From positions 1 to 12,854 of the forward strand of contig USQY01000049.1 in the NCBI GenBank assembly GCA_900557045.1: a DNA stretch of 12,854 bases. The letters are read 5' to 3'. The translations under genes were made by a program, and so were the position numbers. A model generated the notes under the pieces. It did no database searches. It saw only the letters and a list, made by a program, of their open reading frames with translations, and had not been told where the DNA came from. Within the stretch, counting starts at the first letter, position 1, and the number at the start of each line of letters is the position of its first letter. Below are positions 6,863 through 12,854 of the stretch, in pieces. The stretch is from an uncultured Clostridium sp. Lineage in GTDB: Bacteria; Bacillota; Clostridia; TANB77; CAG-508.

Positions 6863-7639
6863 TTAATACCTCTTAAAAATGACCTTACTAAAATCTGTGA
6901 TTTCTTTATGTGTCTCCTTTTTTCCAACAATATCTTCAATAGGCAAATCTAATTTTATATTTGTCTTATAAGCTTTATCTTGCACTTCAATAATCAAATC
7001 AAATGAAACTGTAAATTTCAAATCTTCATTTAAAATATTCATTTTTTCTAAAATATATGCTCCTTGTTCTATTTGTGTATCATCATTTGATTTATACTCA
7101 CCAACACCTACATTTGCAAAACTTATACAAATACAACCACCTTGATTACCAATTTCTAAATTCTTTTTGTTATCTGCTGCTGCTCCAGTATATGTTAATG
7201 ATGAATTTACTAGAAAATCATTTACATATTTGTATAATCCATCATTTAAGCTGTTTGGCATATATACTTGAATTTTACCTAATTTAACATTTTCTAAAAT
7301 TTGTATATTTTCAATTCTTACATTCTTTATTATTTCTTCATTTTTTAAATTAACATTTTTATCTATATATATATATACATCATTTGTTTGAATTACTTTT
7401 TCTTGCCATAAATAATTTTCCATATTTGCTTGATTTTTGTTTAAATTATCCTGATTTTTATCTATATTTTCAGTAGTTGCTGAACTAATTACAATTATCT
7501 TTCCTAGTTCAAAAGGCATATCTTTTTCGCCTTCGACTTCATACCTTAAAACAGTAAATATGGCAATAGCAATTATAATCGCTATTACAATTATAATTGC
7601 ACTAAATTTCATTCTTTGTTTAATTTTATCTTTATTCAC
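6863..7639 (-). CDS. Unknown single-pass membrane-anchored protein
   Basis: I do not recognise this 258-residue protein. It has a basic cytoplasmic N-terminus, one strongly hydrophobic helix (about residues 12-31, Ile/Ala-rich) and a long outside domain. The domain starts with YEVEGEKDMPFELGKIIVIS, passes through an Asn/Gln/Asp-rich stretch (ENIDKNQDNLNKNQANMEN), and then has alternating strand-like segments and the small motif GGCICISFANVGVGEY. The C-terminus (TVSFDLIIEVQDKAYKTNIKLDLP) looks beta-rich. I choose the GTG at 7639, with AAAGGAAA 8 nt upstream. A TTG at 7645 is possible but too close to that site. It overlaps the end of tadA by 8 nt, so the two are translationally coupled. A structural or trafficking role at the membrane is a guess only. 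Confidence 0.75.
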   Translation of the reverse strand: MNKDKIKQRMKFSAIIIVIAIIIAIAIFTVLRYEVEGEKDMPFELGKIIVISSATTENIDKNQDNLNKNQANMENYLWQEKVIQTNDVYIYIDKNVNLKNEEIIKNVRIENIQILENVKLGKIQVYMPNSLNDGLYKYVNDFLVNSSLTYTGAAADNKKNLEIGNQGGCICISFANVGVGEYKSNDDTQIEQGAYILEKMNILNEDLKFTVSFDLIIEVQDKAYKTNIKLDLPIEDIVGKKETHKEITDFSKVIFKRY

Positions 7640-8117
7640 AAACAATTTCCTTTCTACCTGTTTCTTTCTTTAACTCTCTCAATTCTTTAAAAAAATCTTT
7701 CAAAATTTGCTCACACTCTTTTTTTAAAACTCCTGTTTCCATTTCTACTTTATGATTAAATTTGTAATTTTCTAATAAATTCAAAACAGAACCACAAGCT
7801 CCTGTTTTTCCATCTAAAGCTCCTATATACACTTTCCTAATACGCGATTGGATTAATGCACCTGCACACATACTGCATGGTTCTAAAGTTACATACATAT
7901 CGCAATCTAAAAGTCTCCAGCTTTCTAGTTTTTTGCTTGCCTTTTTAATCGCTAGTATTTCTGCATGATTTGTAGTATCTTTTTTATTTTCCTTTTGATT
8001 ATATGCTCTTGCTATAATTTTTCCATCTTTTACAATAATTGCTCCAACTGGGACTTCTAATTTGTTATATGCCTTTTTTGCTTCCTTTAGTGCCTCTTTC
8101 ATAAATTTTTCTTTCAT
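7632..8117 (-). CDS. tadA: tRNA-specific adenosine deaminase TadA
   Basis: Zinc enzyme that converts adenosine 34 to inosine in tRNA-Arg(ACG), allowing one tRNA to read CGU, CGC and CGA. The 161 residues are typical. The catalytic HAE (His51, Glu53) and PCSMC (Cys81, Cys84 as zinc ligands) are intact. The family context is present: VPVGAIIVKDGKIIARAYN, the NHAEILAI block, SRIRKVYIGA and DGKTGACGSVLNLL. The C-terminal extension (KKECEQILKDFFKELRELKK) is the usual RNA-binding helix. The start ATG at 8117 has GGTG about 9 nt upstream, a weaker site than its neighbours. The gene lies 66 nt after tRNA-Arg(CCT) with no terminator visible between them, and overlaps the next gene. The conserved tadA-SRP RNA-dnaX order supports the call. 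Guanine and cytosine deaminases are related but lack this tRNA-deaminase context. Confidence 0.96.
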   Translation of the reverse strand: MKEKFMKEALKEAKKAYNKLEVPVGAIIVKDGKIIARAYNQKENKKDTTNHAEILAIKKASKKLESWRLLDCDMYVTLEPCSMCAGALIQSRIRKVYIGALDGKTGACGSVLNLLENYKFNHKVEMETGVLKKECEQILKDFFKELRELKKETGRKEIVCE

Positions 8118-8183
8118 CTATTTACACACCTATACACTATTACTATTTTCTTTAATAAAATTATTATATTCAAATCCTTTTTA

Positions 8184-8259
8184 TGGTGTGCCCAAGGGGA
8201 CTCGAACCTCTATCGGTCGCTTAGGAGGCGACTACTCTATCCTGTTGAGCTATGAGCAC
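8184..8259 (-). tRNA. tRNA-Arg (anticodon CCT)
   Basis: The minus strand folds as a complete cloverleaf of 76 nt with encoded CCA. The acceptor stem GTGCTCA pairs with TGGGCAC (one T-G wobble), with discriminator A. The D arm is GCTC/GAGT. The anticodon stem GTCGC/GCGAC encloses the loop CTCCTAA, so the anticodon is CCT (reads AGG) and position 32 is C. The T loop is TTCGAGT. The T stem AGAGG/CCCCT has one A-C mismatch at 51-63, and the variable loop is short (4 nt). Confidence 0.95.
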
Positions 8260-8271
8260 AAATATATTTAT

Positions 8272-8300
8272 AGTATATAACATTTGCTCTTTTTTTTCAA
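8272..8300 (-). promoter_or_regulatory. Sigma-A promoter of tRNA-Arg (and possibly tadA)
   Basis: On the minus strand TTGAAA (8295-8300), 17 bp, then TATACT (8272-8277), with the tRNA 5' end about 12 nt further on. Both boxes match consensus at five of six positions. Because no terminator follows the tRNA, this promoter may also feed tadA and the gene after it. Confidence 0.75.
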
Positions 8301-8307
8301 GGATTTT

Positions 8308-8318
8308 TATGCTATAAT
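8308..8318 (+). promoter_or_regulatory. Extended -10 promoter of ttcA
   Basis: TATGCTATAAT on the plus strand contains a perfect TATAAT (8313-8318) with the TGn extension. The -35 position (8290-8295) is only a T-run, which an extended -10 can tolerate. It overlaps back-to-back with the tRNA-Arg promoter. Start near 8325. Confidence 0.65.
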
Positions 8319-8327
8319 ATAGAAAAT

Positions 8328-8419
8328 TTGCTACTTATTTAATACGATAAGTATTTCTATAATTACATATTACTAGTTTTCTGAGAAATACTTGCAAAAG
8401 TACTAATATTAAATAGCAA
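8328..8419 (+). promoter_or_regulatory. Structured 5' leader of ttcA
   Basis: The roughly 127-nt leader can fold into two nested stems. In the outer one, TTGCTA (8328-8333) pairs with TAGCAA (8414-8419) and TTTAATA (8338-8344) with TATTAAA (8407-8413), leaving a 4-nt bulge. In the inner one, AAGTATTTCT (8349-8358) pairs perfectly with AGAAATACTT (8384-8393). There is no T-run after it, so it is not a standard terminator. I do not recognise a known riboswitch class. It may be a regulatory RNA or chance pairing in AT-rich DNA. Confidence 0.4.
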
Positions 8420-8451
8420 CAAAAATTTAAAATTTGAAATGAGGAACTTAA

Positions 8452-9168
8452 ATGCAAAAAATACTTAGTTATATGAGAAAAGCTATAGACAACTATAACA
8501 TGATAGAAGAAGGAGATAAAATAGCAGTTGGTCTATCTGGTGGAAAGGATTCTACAACTATGTTAATGGGTCTAAAAAATCTGCAAAGATTTTATCCTAA
8601 AAAATTCGAAATAATTGCAATTACTATTAATCCTGGTTTTGAAGGATTTGACATTGTTTTATTAAAAGATATTTGTAGAAAAATAGATGTTCCATTAATA
8701 ATTGAAGATGGTCATATGAAGGAAATAGTTTTTGACATTCGAAATGAAAAAAACCCCTGTTCTTTATGTGCAAATTTACGTAGAGGCATGTTGAACAGTA
8801 TTGCAGCTCGAGAAGGTTGTACCAAAATAGCTATTGGTCATAATGAAGATGATGTTTTAGAAACTTTTATAATGAACTTATTTTACGCTGGTAGTATAAA
8901 TACTTTTGCGCCTATAAGTTATATGGATAGGTCTAAAATGACCCTTATACGTCCATTAATCTATGCACCTGAAAAATATATACGTAACTTTGTAAAAAGA
9001 AATAATATTACTATAATGCCAAAAGCTTGTCCAATGGATGGATTTTCTAAAAGAGAAGATATTAAAGAATTATTGAAAAATTTACAAACTGTCATACCAC
9101 ACATTAGAGCCAATTTATACGGAGCCATTAAACGTGGCGAAGTTAATGGATTTAAGGAATTTAAATAA
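8452..9168 (+). CDS. ttcA: TtcA-family tRNA 2-thiocytidine synthetase
   Basis: Predicted enzyme that adenylates cytidine 32 of certain tRNAs and replaces its oxygen with sulfur, using an iron-sulfur cluster. The 238-residue protein has the PP-loop SGGKDS (29-34), the CxxC pair Cys103 and Cys106 in NPCSLCANLRRG, a further Cys193 in KACPMDG, and the GHNEDDVLET motif (129-137). Together these three cysteines match the cluster ligands known for TtcA. TilS, the related lysidine synthetase, lacks the CxxC and has extra C-terminal domains, so TtcA is the better call. It is shorter than the E. coli enzyme (about 310), mainly at the ends. The ATG has GAGGA about 6 nt upstream. It is divergent from tRNA-Arg(CCT), which carries a C at position 32. 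Clostridial members of this family are less studied, so the exact tRNA targets are inferred. Confidence 0.88.
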   Translation: MQKILSYMRKAIDNYNMIEEGDKIAVGLSGGKDSTTMLMGLKNLQRFYPKKFEIIAITINPGFEGFDIVLLKDICRKIDVPLIIEDGHMKEIVFDIRNEKNPCSLCANLRRGMLNSIAAREGCTKIAIGHNEDDVLETFIMNLFYAGSINTFAPISYMDRSKMTLIRPLIYAPEKYIRNFVKRNNITIMPKACPMDGFSKREDIKELLKNLQTVIPHIRANLYGAIKRGEVNGFKEFK

Positions 9169-9235
9169 TCTGCTATATATTTCAATTATTTTAACTATTA
9201 TTTTATGCTGTTGCTCAGAAAGAAGGTACTACAAA

Positions 9236-10553
9236 ATGAAGAATAATTATTATTCACTAAAAAGCACTAGAAAAACTTCACGTAAAAAAATACATTCAAT
9301 AAATCAAAAAAATTATAATAAGAAGAAAGCAAATTATAGAAAACGAAAAGCACGAAAATTAAATTATAGGAAATTTTTTATTTTTTTAATTGCTATTTTT
9401 ATTATTTTTTATTTAATAATTACAGGATTAATTAAACTATTTTCTAACAAAAATACTTCAACATCTTCTACAGGTATTTCTTCAGAAGTGCCTAAAGATA
9501 TTACAGTAAATATGGCAGTAATTGGTGATATTATGTGTCACACCACAAATTTTGATGATGCATATGATTCTAAAACTGATTCATATGATTTTTCAAAGGT
9601 TTTCACTAATATTCAATCTTATATACAAAATGCTGATATTGCAATTGGGAATTTAGAAACTACATTTTCCGGAAAAGATGTCGGATATACTGGATATCCT
9701 ACTTTTAATACTCCTGAGCAATTAGCACAAAATATAGCAGATTTAGGTATTGATGTTGTTTCCACAGCCAACAATCATAGTTTGGATAAAAAATATGCTG
9801 GATTAGTTAGTACATTAGATGAATTAGATAAAGTACGGTTTAAGTCACACTGGTACTTATAGAAGCAAAGAAGAACAAAATACAATTTTAACTAAAAATA
9901 TTAATGGCATTAAATTTGCTTTTTTGTCTTTTACTTATGGAACTAATGGTATTCCTATCCCCTCTGGAAAAGAATATTGTATAAATCTTATTGATGAAAA
10001 TTTAATTTCAGATCAAATATCTAAGGCTAAATTGCTTAACCCTGATATTATTTGTGTTAGTATGCATTGGGGAGAAGAATATAAGTTAATTCAAAACTCT
10101 AGTCAAGAAAAATTGGCAAATTTCTTATTTGAGAACGGTGTAGACATAATTTTAGGAAGTCACGCTCATGTTTTGCAACCAATGGAAAAACGTACAATAA
10201 CTTTAGAAAATGGTTCTACAAAAGATGGATTTGTTATTTATTCATTAGGCAATTTTATGTCTGGACAGGTTATTGAAAATACTAGAAATTCTATAATATT
10301 GCAATTACAAATAACTAAACATTCTAATAACTCCATTTCTATTGATTCTTACAACTATATACCAACATATATGTTAGATTTGGGAACTGGTAAATCTGAT
10401 AGATATAAAATTTTAGATATTAATAAATCTATTTCTGATTATGAAAGTGGAAATGGTAATATTCCAGAAAATATATATAATACCTTAAAAACTGTAAAAC
10501 ATAAAATTGATAATACACTTTCATATACTAATGATACAAAAAAGTTACAATAA
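9236..10553 (+). pseudogene. CapA-family phosphoesterase-like protein, frameshifted
   Basis: A single gene of the CapA/PgsA-like family (calcineurin-type metallophosphoesterase fold, linked to poly-gamma-glutamate or other surface polymers), split by a one-base shift. The first frame (9236-9862) has a very basic N-terminus, a membrane helix (about 47-67), VIGDIMCH (95-102), GNLETTF (138-144) and TANNHSLD (177-184). It then runs into a stop at 9862. The other frame continues from about 9834 (GLSHTGTYRS...) to 10553 with CVSMHWGEEYKL, ILGSHAHVLQPME and YSLGNFMSGQ. Removing one base near 9833 (AAAGTAC to AAATAC) would restore 438 residues. The shift must lie between 9828 and 9859. I start at the ATG at 9236 after AGAAGG. 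The downstream half has no good start (only a TTG at 9924). It may be a real mutation or a sequencing error. It follows ttcA by 67 nt. Confidence 0.85.
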
Positions 10554-10596
10554 AAAAACAGTGTAGCAAAAATTTCATTGCTACACTGCTTTTTTA
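10553..10596. terminator. Bidirectional terminator between the CapA-like gene and the 69-residue gene
   Basis: Arms CAGTGTAGCAA (10559-10569) and TTGCTACACTG (10578-10588) pair perfectly over 11 bp around an 8-nt loop. They are flanked by an A-run on the left and a T-run on the right, so the hairpin is followed by T's on both strands. It ends the two convergent genes. Confidence 0.92.
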
Positions 10597-10803
10597 TGCC
10601 AATACATATTTTAAATATACCTCAGTATTGACATTTTTTATAATTTTCCTTGCTGGACTTTTAGGTGGCAATTCCCCAACAAGAAAACTCTTCTCATCAT
10701 ACATTCCAATCGTTCCATTTGGGTGCATTAAAATAAATCTAACCTGTTTATTATAGTACAGGTCTTTTATTGCCTTTGTAATTGCCATGTCATTTGTAGT
10801 CAT
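10594..10803 (-). CDS. Unknown small protein (69 residues)
   Basis: I do not recognise this protein. It has a strong GGAG ribosome site before the ATG at 10803, a good promoter at 10867-10895 and a terminator right after the stop, so it looks like a real single-gene unit. The product is basic and has no signal peptide or membrane helix. A helical start (NDMAITKAIKDLYYNKQ) leads to RFILMHPNGTIGMYDEKSF, then a proline-containing linker (GELPPKSPARK) and a final strand or helix with a hydrophobic end. The middle segment looks like a beta hairpin. It is probably soluble and cytoplasmic. With no related neighbours I can suggest no function. Confidence 0.7.
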   Translation of the reverse strand: MTTNDMAITKAIKDLYYNKQVRFILMHPNGTIGMYDEKSFLVGELPPKSPARKIIKNVNTEVYLKYVLA

Positions 10804-11045
10804 ACTAGCATCTCCTTTTAAACTTAATTATAAGTTTTAAATATAAAAATTTATGAATATTGTATTATTATACACTATAACGCACAAATTTGCAACACTT
10901 TTTTGAATATATTATCGTTTTTTATTTTACATAACCTTACAACATTTTCTATATTTTTACACTATTTAATATTATTCGACACAATTTGATATCATTCATA
11001 GTTATGTCTAACTATAATTCTTTGATAATACAAATTTTTATTGTT
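10804..11045. other. AT-rich intergenic stretch before the 69-residue gene
   Basis: Apart from the promoter at 10867-10895 I see no gene here. A short inverted repeat (AAACTTA/TAAGTTT, 10820-10837) lies in the leader of the 69-residue gene. A 7-bp hairpin sequence (ATAGTTA/TAACTAT) lies about 11000-11016, downstream of corA, but has no T-run on the minus strand. corA therefore has no clear terminator that I can recognise. Confidence 0.45.
10867..10895 (-). promoter_or_regulatory. Sigma-A promoter of the 69-residue gene
   Basis: TTGCAA (10890-10895), 17 bp, then a perfect TATAAT (10867-10872) on the minus strand. The predicted leader is about 55 nt. Confidence 0.7.
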
Positions 11046-11993
11046 CTATGATAATAAATCTCTTGCTTTTAACCATATTATAGTAATTGCAGTAATAATT
11101 ATAGTACTTACAACTAACACTATAAAACCTATATTACTATTTTGCAAAGGCACAGGTACATTCATTCCCCATAAACTTGAAATTAATGTAGGTATAGCTA
11201 AAATAACAGTTATAGATGTTAGCATTTTCATTACTCCATTCAAATTATTTGAAATTATTGATGCATATGCATCCATACTTCCATTTAAAATATCACTATA
11301 AATTTTACTCATTTCTATTGCTTGTTTATTTTCAATAATTGCATCTTCAAGAATATCTTCGTCTTCATCATATAACTTAATAATTTTTCCTCTTAATGTT
11401 TTCTCCATTACTACTTCATTTGATTTCAAAGATGTTGTAAAATATACTAAACTTTTCTCTGAATTCAATAATTTTAGTAATTCTCTATTTTTTAACGTCT
11501 TTTTTAAAATGCTTTCAGCTACTTCTGTTTCTTTATTTATTTGTTTTAGTAATCTTAAAAATACAGATGCATTTTCATAGAAAAATTGAAAAATAAATCT
11601 GCTTTTTTTATAAGTTATTACCTTTTTATTAATTGAACGTTCTAAATTAGAAATAATTTTATTTTTCTTTAATGAAACTGTTATAAAAAAATCATCTCTC
11701 ACAACTATAAGCCCTACTGGCATTGTAGTATAAATTTCTGAATCTTGTTCTTTTTCTAAAACTGGAACATCTAATATAAATAAAATTGTTCCATCATCTT
11801 CAATATCAATTCTGGCTTTTTCTTCGTAATCTAATGCATATCTTATAAACTCGTCTGAAATATTCGCTTGTTCACAAACTTGTTTAATTTCGTTTTCAGA
11901 AGGGGAGACCATGTTTATCCAACAACCTTTTGTTACTTCTTTCTGTTCTGCAGTTAAATTTGTTTCAATATCTGTGTTATAAATCTTTAACAT
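11046..11993 (-). CDS. corA: CorA-family Mg2+/divalent cation channel
   Basis: Pentameric membrane channel for magnesium (some members prefer cobalt or zinc). The 315 residues are normal. The cytoplasmic N-terminal domain (about 1-240) includes the long, charged stalk helix (KIYSDILNGSMDAYASIISNN just before the membrane). The first membrane helix (about 253-273) ends with the signature GMN (276-278) in SLWGMNVPVP. The second helix is about 287-308, and a short basic tail (LKARDLLS) follows. The Asp/Glu-rich stretch DEDEDILEDAIIE in the cytoplasmic domain could be a metal-sensing site, as in other CorA proteins. The ATG at 11993 has AAGGAGGGG upstream. No M-box riboswitch is visible in the A-rich 158-nt leader. 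The related efflux proteins share the fold, so ion and direction are inferred. Confidence 0.95.
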   Translation of the reverse strand: MLKIYNTDIETNLTAEQKEVTKGCWINMVSPSENEIKQVCEQANISDEFIRYALDYEEKARIDIEDDGTILFILDVPVLEKEQDSEIYTTMPVGLIVVRDDFFITVSLKKNKIISNLERSINKKVITYKKSRFIFQFFYENASVFLRLLKQINKETEVAESILKKTLKNRELLKLLNSEKSLVYFTTSLKSNEVVMEKTLRGKIIKLYDEDEDILEDAIIENKQAIEMSKIYSDILNGSMDAYASIISNNLNGVMKMLTSITVILAIPTLISSLWGMNVPVPLQNSNIGFIVLVVSTIIITAITIIWLKARDLLS

Positions 11994-12151
11994 TTTTCCC
12001 CTCCTTAAAATTTTATTGTTATATTTTTTTATTTTGTTATTCTTATATTTAATTATTTTGTTATCTTATTTTCTTATTACTTTTCTATTTACTTTTCTAT
12101 ATTTTATTATTTTCTAAATACTTTATTCTTAACACTAAATTTCCACTATAA
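11994..12151. other. Low-complexity spacer between corA and the FxLYD-like gene
   Basis: The plus strand is almost pure T/A/C with near-repeats (TTATTTTGTTAT twice within 12030-12070, and a 12-nt tandem ACTTTTCTATTT/ACTTTTCTATAT about 12078-12101). The corA transcript leader would be purine-rich and poorly structured. I see no convincing promoter, riboswitch or terminator, so corA may be read from the upstream gene. Confidence 0.4.
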
Positions 12152-12643
12152 TTAATCTTCCATAATTTCATAACTATAGGCATCAATATAATTTGAAGTA
12201 ATTGAAATAGCAAGTTCCTTATCCTCATCTGCATTTAAGCTGGATATAAGTCCTTTTGCTGATACTAATTCTTTTCCATCTTTATCTTTTAATTTTAATG
12301 TAACATTTTTCAATTCTGTTTTTGTTGCTCCAGTATTTTTTACATTTGCTCTAAAAGTAGTAACTCCATTTTTCAATGTTAACCTAATATTTTCTAATTG
12401 CAAATCCCCCAATGTTGATGTTGCATTCATTGATGCATTTGTATTTATTTTTGTTCCATCTGACAATTCACCTGTGAATTCACCAACTTTTTTTATTTCA
12501 GATTCCATTGTTGTAGTTCCATTGTTTGTATTAGAATTTTCTGTATTTTTAATATTTTTCGTTGCAAAGCAATATATTATTATAGATATTGCAATTACAG
12601 TTACTGTAAGTATTATTATTATTTTCAAATTCTTTTTATTCAT
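12152..12643 (-). CDS. Membrane-anchored FxLYD-like domain protein
   Basis: A 163-residue protein with a basic start (MNKKNLK), one membrane helix (about 8-27), an Asn/Thr-rich linker (about 30-48) and a C-terminal beta-rich domain (about 75-163). The domain resembles FxLYD-type immunoglobulin-like folds: LQLENIRLTLKNGVTTFRANVKN, then a KNVTLKLKDKDGKEL strand pair, then SSLNADEDKELAISI. Such domains sit outside the membrane in many Firmicutes and have no enzymatic role that I know of. There is no lipobox: Cys25 lies inside the helix and is not in an L-x-G/A-C context. The ATG at 12643 has AGAAGG about 9 nt upstream. A promoter fits at 12681-12709. No terminator separates it from corA 158 nt downstream. 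The function is unknown and the domain name is from memory of the family pattern. Confidence 0.8.
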   Translation of the reverse strand: MNKKNLKIIIILTVTVIAISIIIYCFATKNIKNTENSNTNNGTTTMESEIKKVGEFTGELSDGTKINTNASMNATSTLGDLQLENIRLTLKNGVTTFRANVKNTGATKTELKNVTLKLKDKDGKELVSAKGLISSLNADEDKELAISITSNYIDAYSYEIMED

Positions 12644-12680
12644 CTTTTGTTACCTTCTTTCTCTTTATTCTTATAATAAT

Positions 12681-12709
12681 ATTTTACTATATTAAATATT
12701 TAAAATCAA
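12681..12709 (-). promoter_or_regulatory. Probable sigma-A promoter of the FxLYD-like gene
   Basis: On the minus strand TTGATT (12704-12709), 17 bp, then TAAAAT (12681-12686). The start would be near 12674, about 30 nt before the start codon. Confidence 0.55.
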
Positions 12710-12714
12710 GTAAA

Positions 12715-12744
12715 ATTGAATACCGAAAAATTGAATACTGAAAA
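12715..12744. repeat. Two-copy 15-bp tandem repeat
   Basis: ATTGAATACCGAAAA (12715-12729) is followed directly by ATTGAATACTGAAAA (12730-12744), differing by one base. It lies just upstream of the promoter of the FxLYD-like gene. Confidence 0.75.
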
Positions 12745-12758
12745 TGTGAAAATTAAAT

Positions 12759-12787
12759 AAAAAAAGAAACCATTGTAAAACGATTTC
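12759..12787 (-). terminator. Possible terminator after the edge tRNA
   Basis: On the minus strand GAAATC (12782-12787) pairs with GGTTTC (12766-12771), with one wobble and a 10-nt loop, followed by TTTTTTT. The stem is short. It would end transcription of the tRNA at the window edge. Confidence 0.5.
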
Positions 12788-12824
12788 ATTTTATAAAAAA
12801 GATATATAACTTGTGTTATAAATA

Positions 12825-12854
12825 TGGTGGGCCATCGGGGTCTCGAACCCCGGA
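12825..12854 (-). tRNA. Partial tRNA (3' part only)
   Basis: The minus strand gives CGGGG-TTCGAGA-CCCCG, a perfect T arm, then the 3' acceptor strand ATGGCCC, discriminator A and encoded CCA. The expected 5' acceptor strand would be GGGCCAT. The anticodon lies beyond the window, so the amino acid cannot be assigned. Confidence 0.93.

Noticed and set aside
8062..8280. Open frame running through tRNA-Arg
   Set aside because: It crosses a clear tRNA gene and its promoter on the other strand; no coding signal.
9134..9235. Earlier start of the CapA-like gene inside ttcA
   Set aside because: It would overlap ttcA and add a second hydrophobic stretch; the ATG at 9236 has AGAAGG directly upstream.
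9924..10553. Second half of the CapA-like gene as a separate gene
   Set aside because: It would start at a TTG without a ribosome site and lacks the N-terminal half of one domain; the frame continues upstream to 9828 with matching family sequence.
11994..12151. M-box magnesium riboswitch before corA
   Set aside because: The leader is low-complexity A/G-rich RNA with no conserved M-box helices or a terminator stem.

Overview
The window is a strongly AT-rich chromosomal segment of an endospore-forming, low-GC Gram-positive bacterium. An uncultured gut-type Clostridia lineage is my best guess. The evidence is a sleB-ypeB germination pair, strong AGGAGG-type ribosome binding sites, sigma-A promoters with 17-bp spacers, and the gene order tadA, SRP RNA, dnaX, ybaB, recR that is also known from Bacillus. 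I see no prophage, insertion sequence, CRISPR array, integrase or toxin-antitoxin system. This is mostly core genome, with a few small lineage-specific genes.

Layout. Positions 109-1997 (minus) hold sleB and ypeB, for spore-cortex breakdown at germination. They are divergent from a plus-strand unit with a UgtP/MGDG-synthase-like glycolipid glycosyltransferase (2178-3317) and a 56-residue protein (3399-3569) resembling DUF6774. That unit ends at a bidirectional terminator (about 3571-3611) that also faces the end of recR. Positions 3732-8117 (minus) form the maintenance and translation block, in transcription order: tadA, an unknown single-pass membrane protein, the small SRP RNA gene with its own promoter, dnaX, ybaB and recR. 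Upstream of tadA lies tRNA-Arg(CCT) at 8184-8259. Its promoter is back-to-back with that of ttcA (8452-9168, plus), a predicted tRNA C32 thiolase with a long, foldable 5' leader. Next come a CapA-family phosphoesterase-like gene broken by a one-base frameshift (9236-10553), a shared bidirectional terminator, and a 69-residue unknown (10594-10803, minus). A CorA-type Mg2+/divalent-cation channel (11046-11993, minus) and a membrane-anchored FxLYD-like protein (12152-12643, minus) follow. The window ends inside a tRNA gene (from 12825, minus) whose anticodon lies outside.

How the genes fit together. DnaX, YbaB and RecR form the usual replication and recombination-repair cluster, joined to the SRP RNA with only about 25 nt and no terminator between them. 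tRNA-Arg(CCT), TadA (A34-to-I of tRNA-Arg(ACG)) and TtcA (2-thio-C32, mainly on Arg and Ser tRNAs) sit together. The tRNA-Arg itself has C at position 32, so this cluster may have a common theme of arginine-tRNA maturation.

I found no clear new system. The most interesting points are the tRNA-Arg/tadA/ttcA arrangement, the structured ttcA leader, the SRP RNA-dnaX linkage with an apparently Alu-less SRP RNA, the capA-like frameshift, the SleB that lacks its cell-wall-binding domain, and the small unknown proteins.
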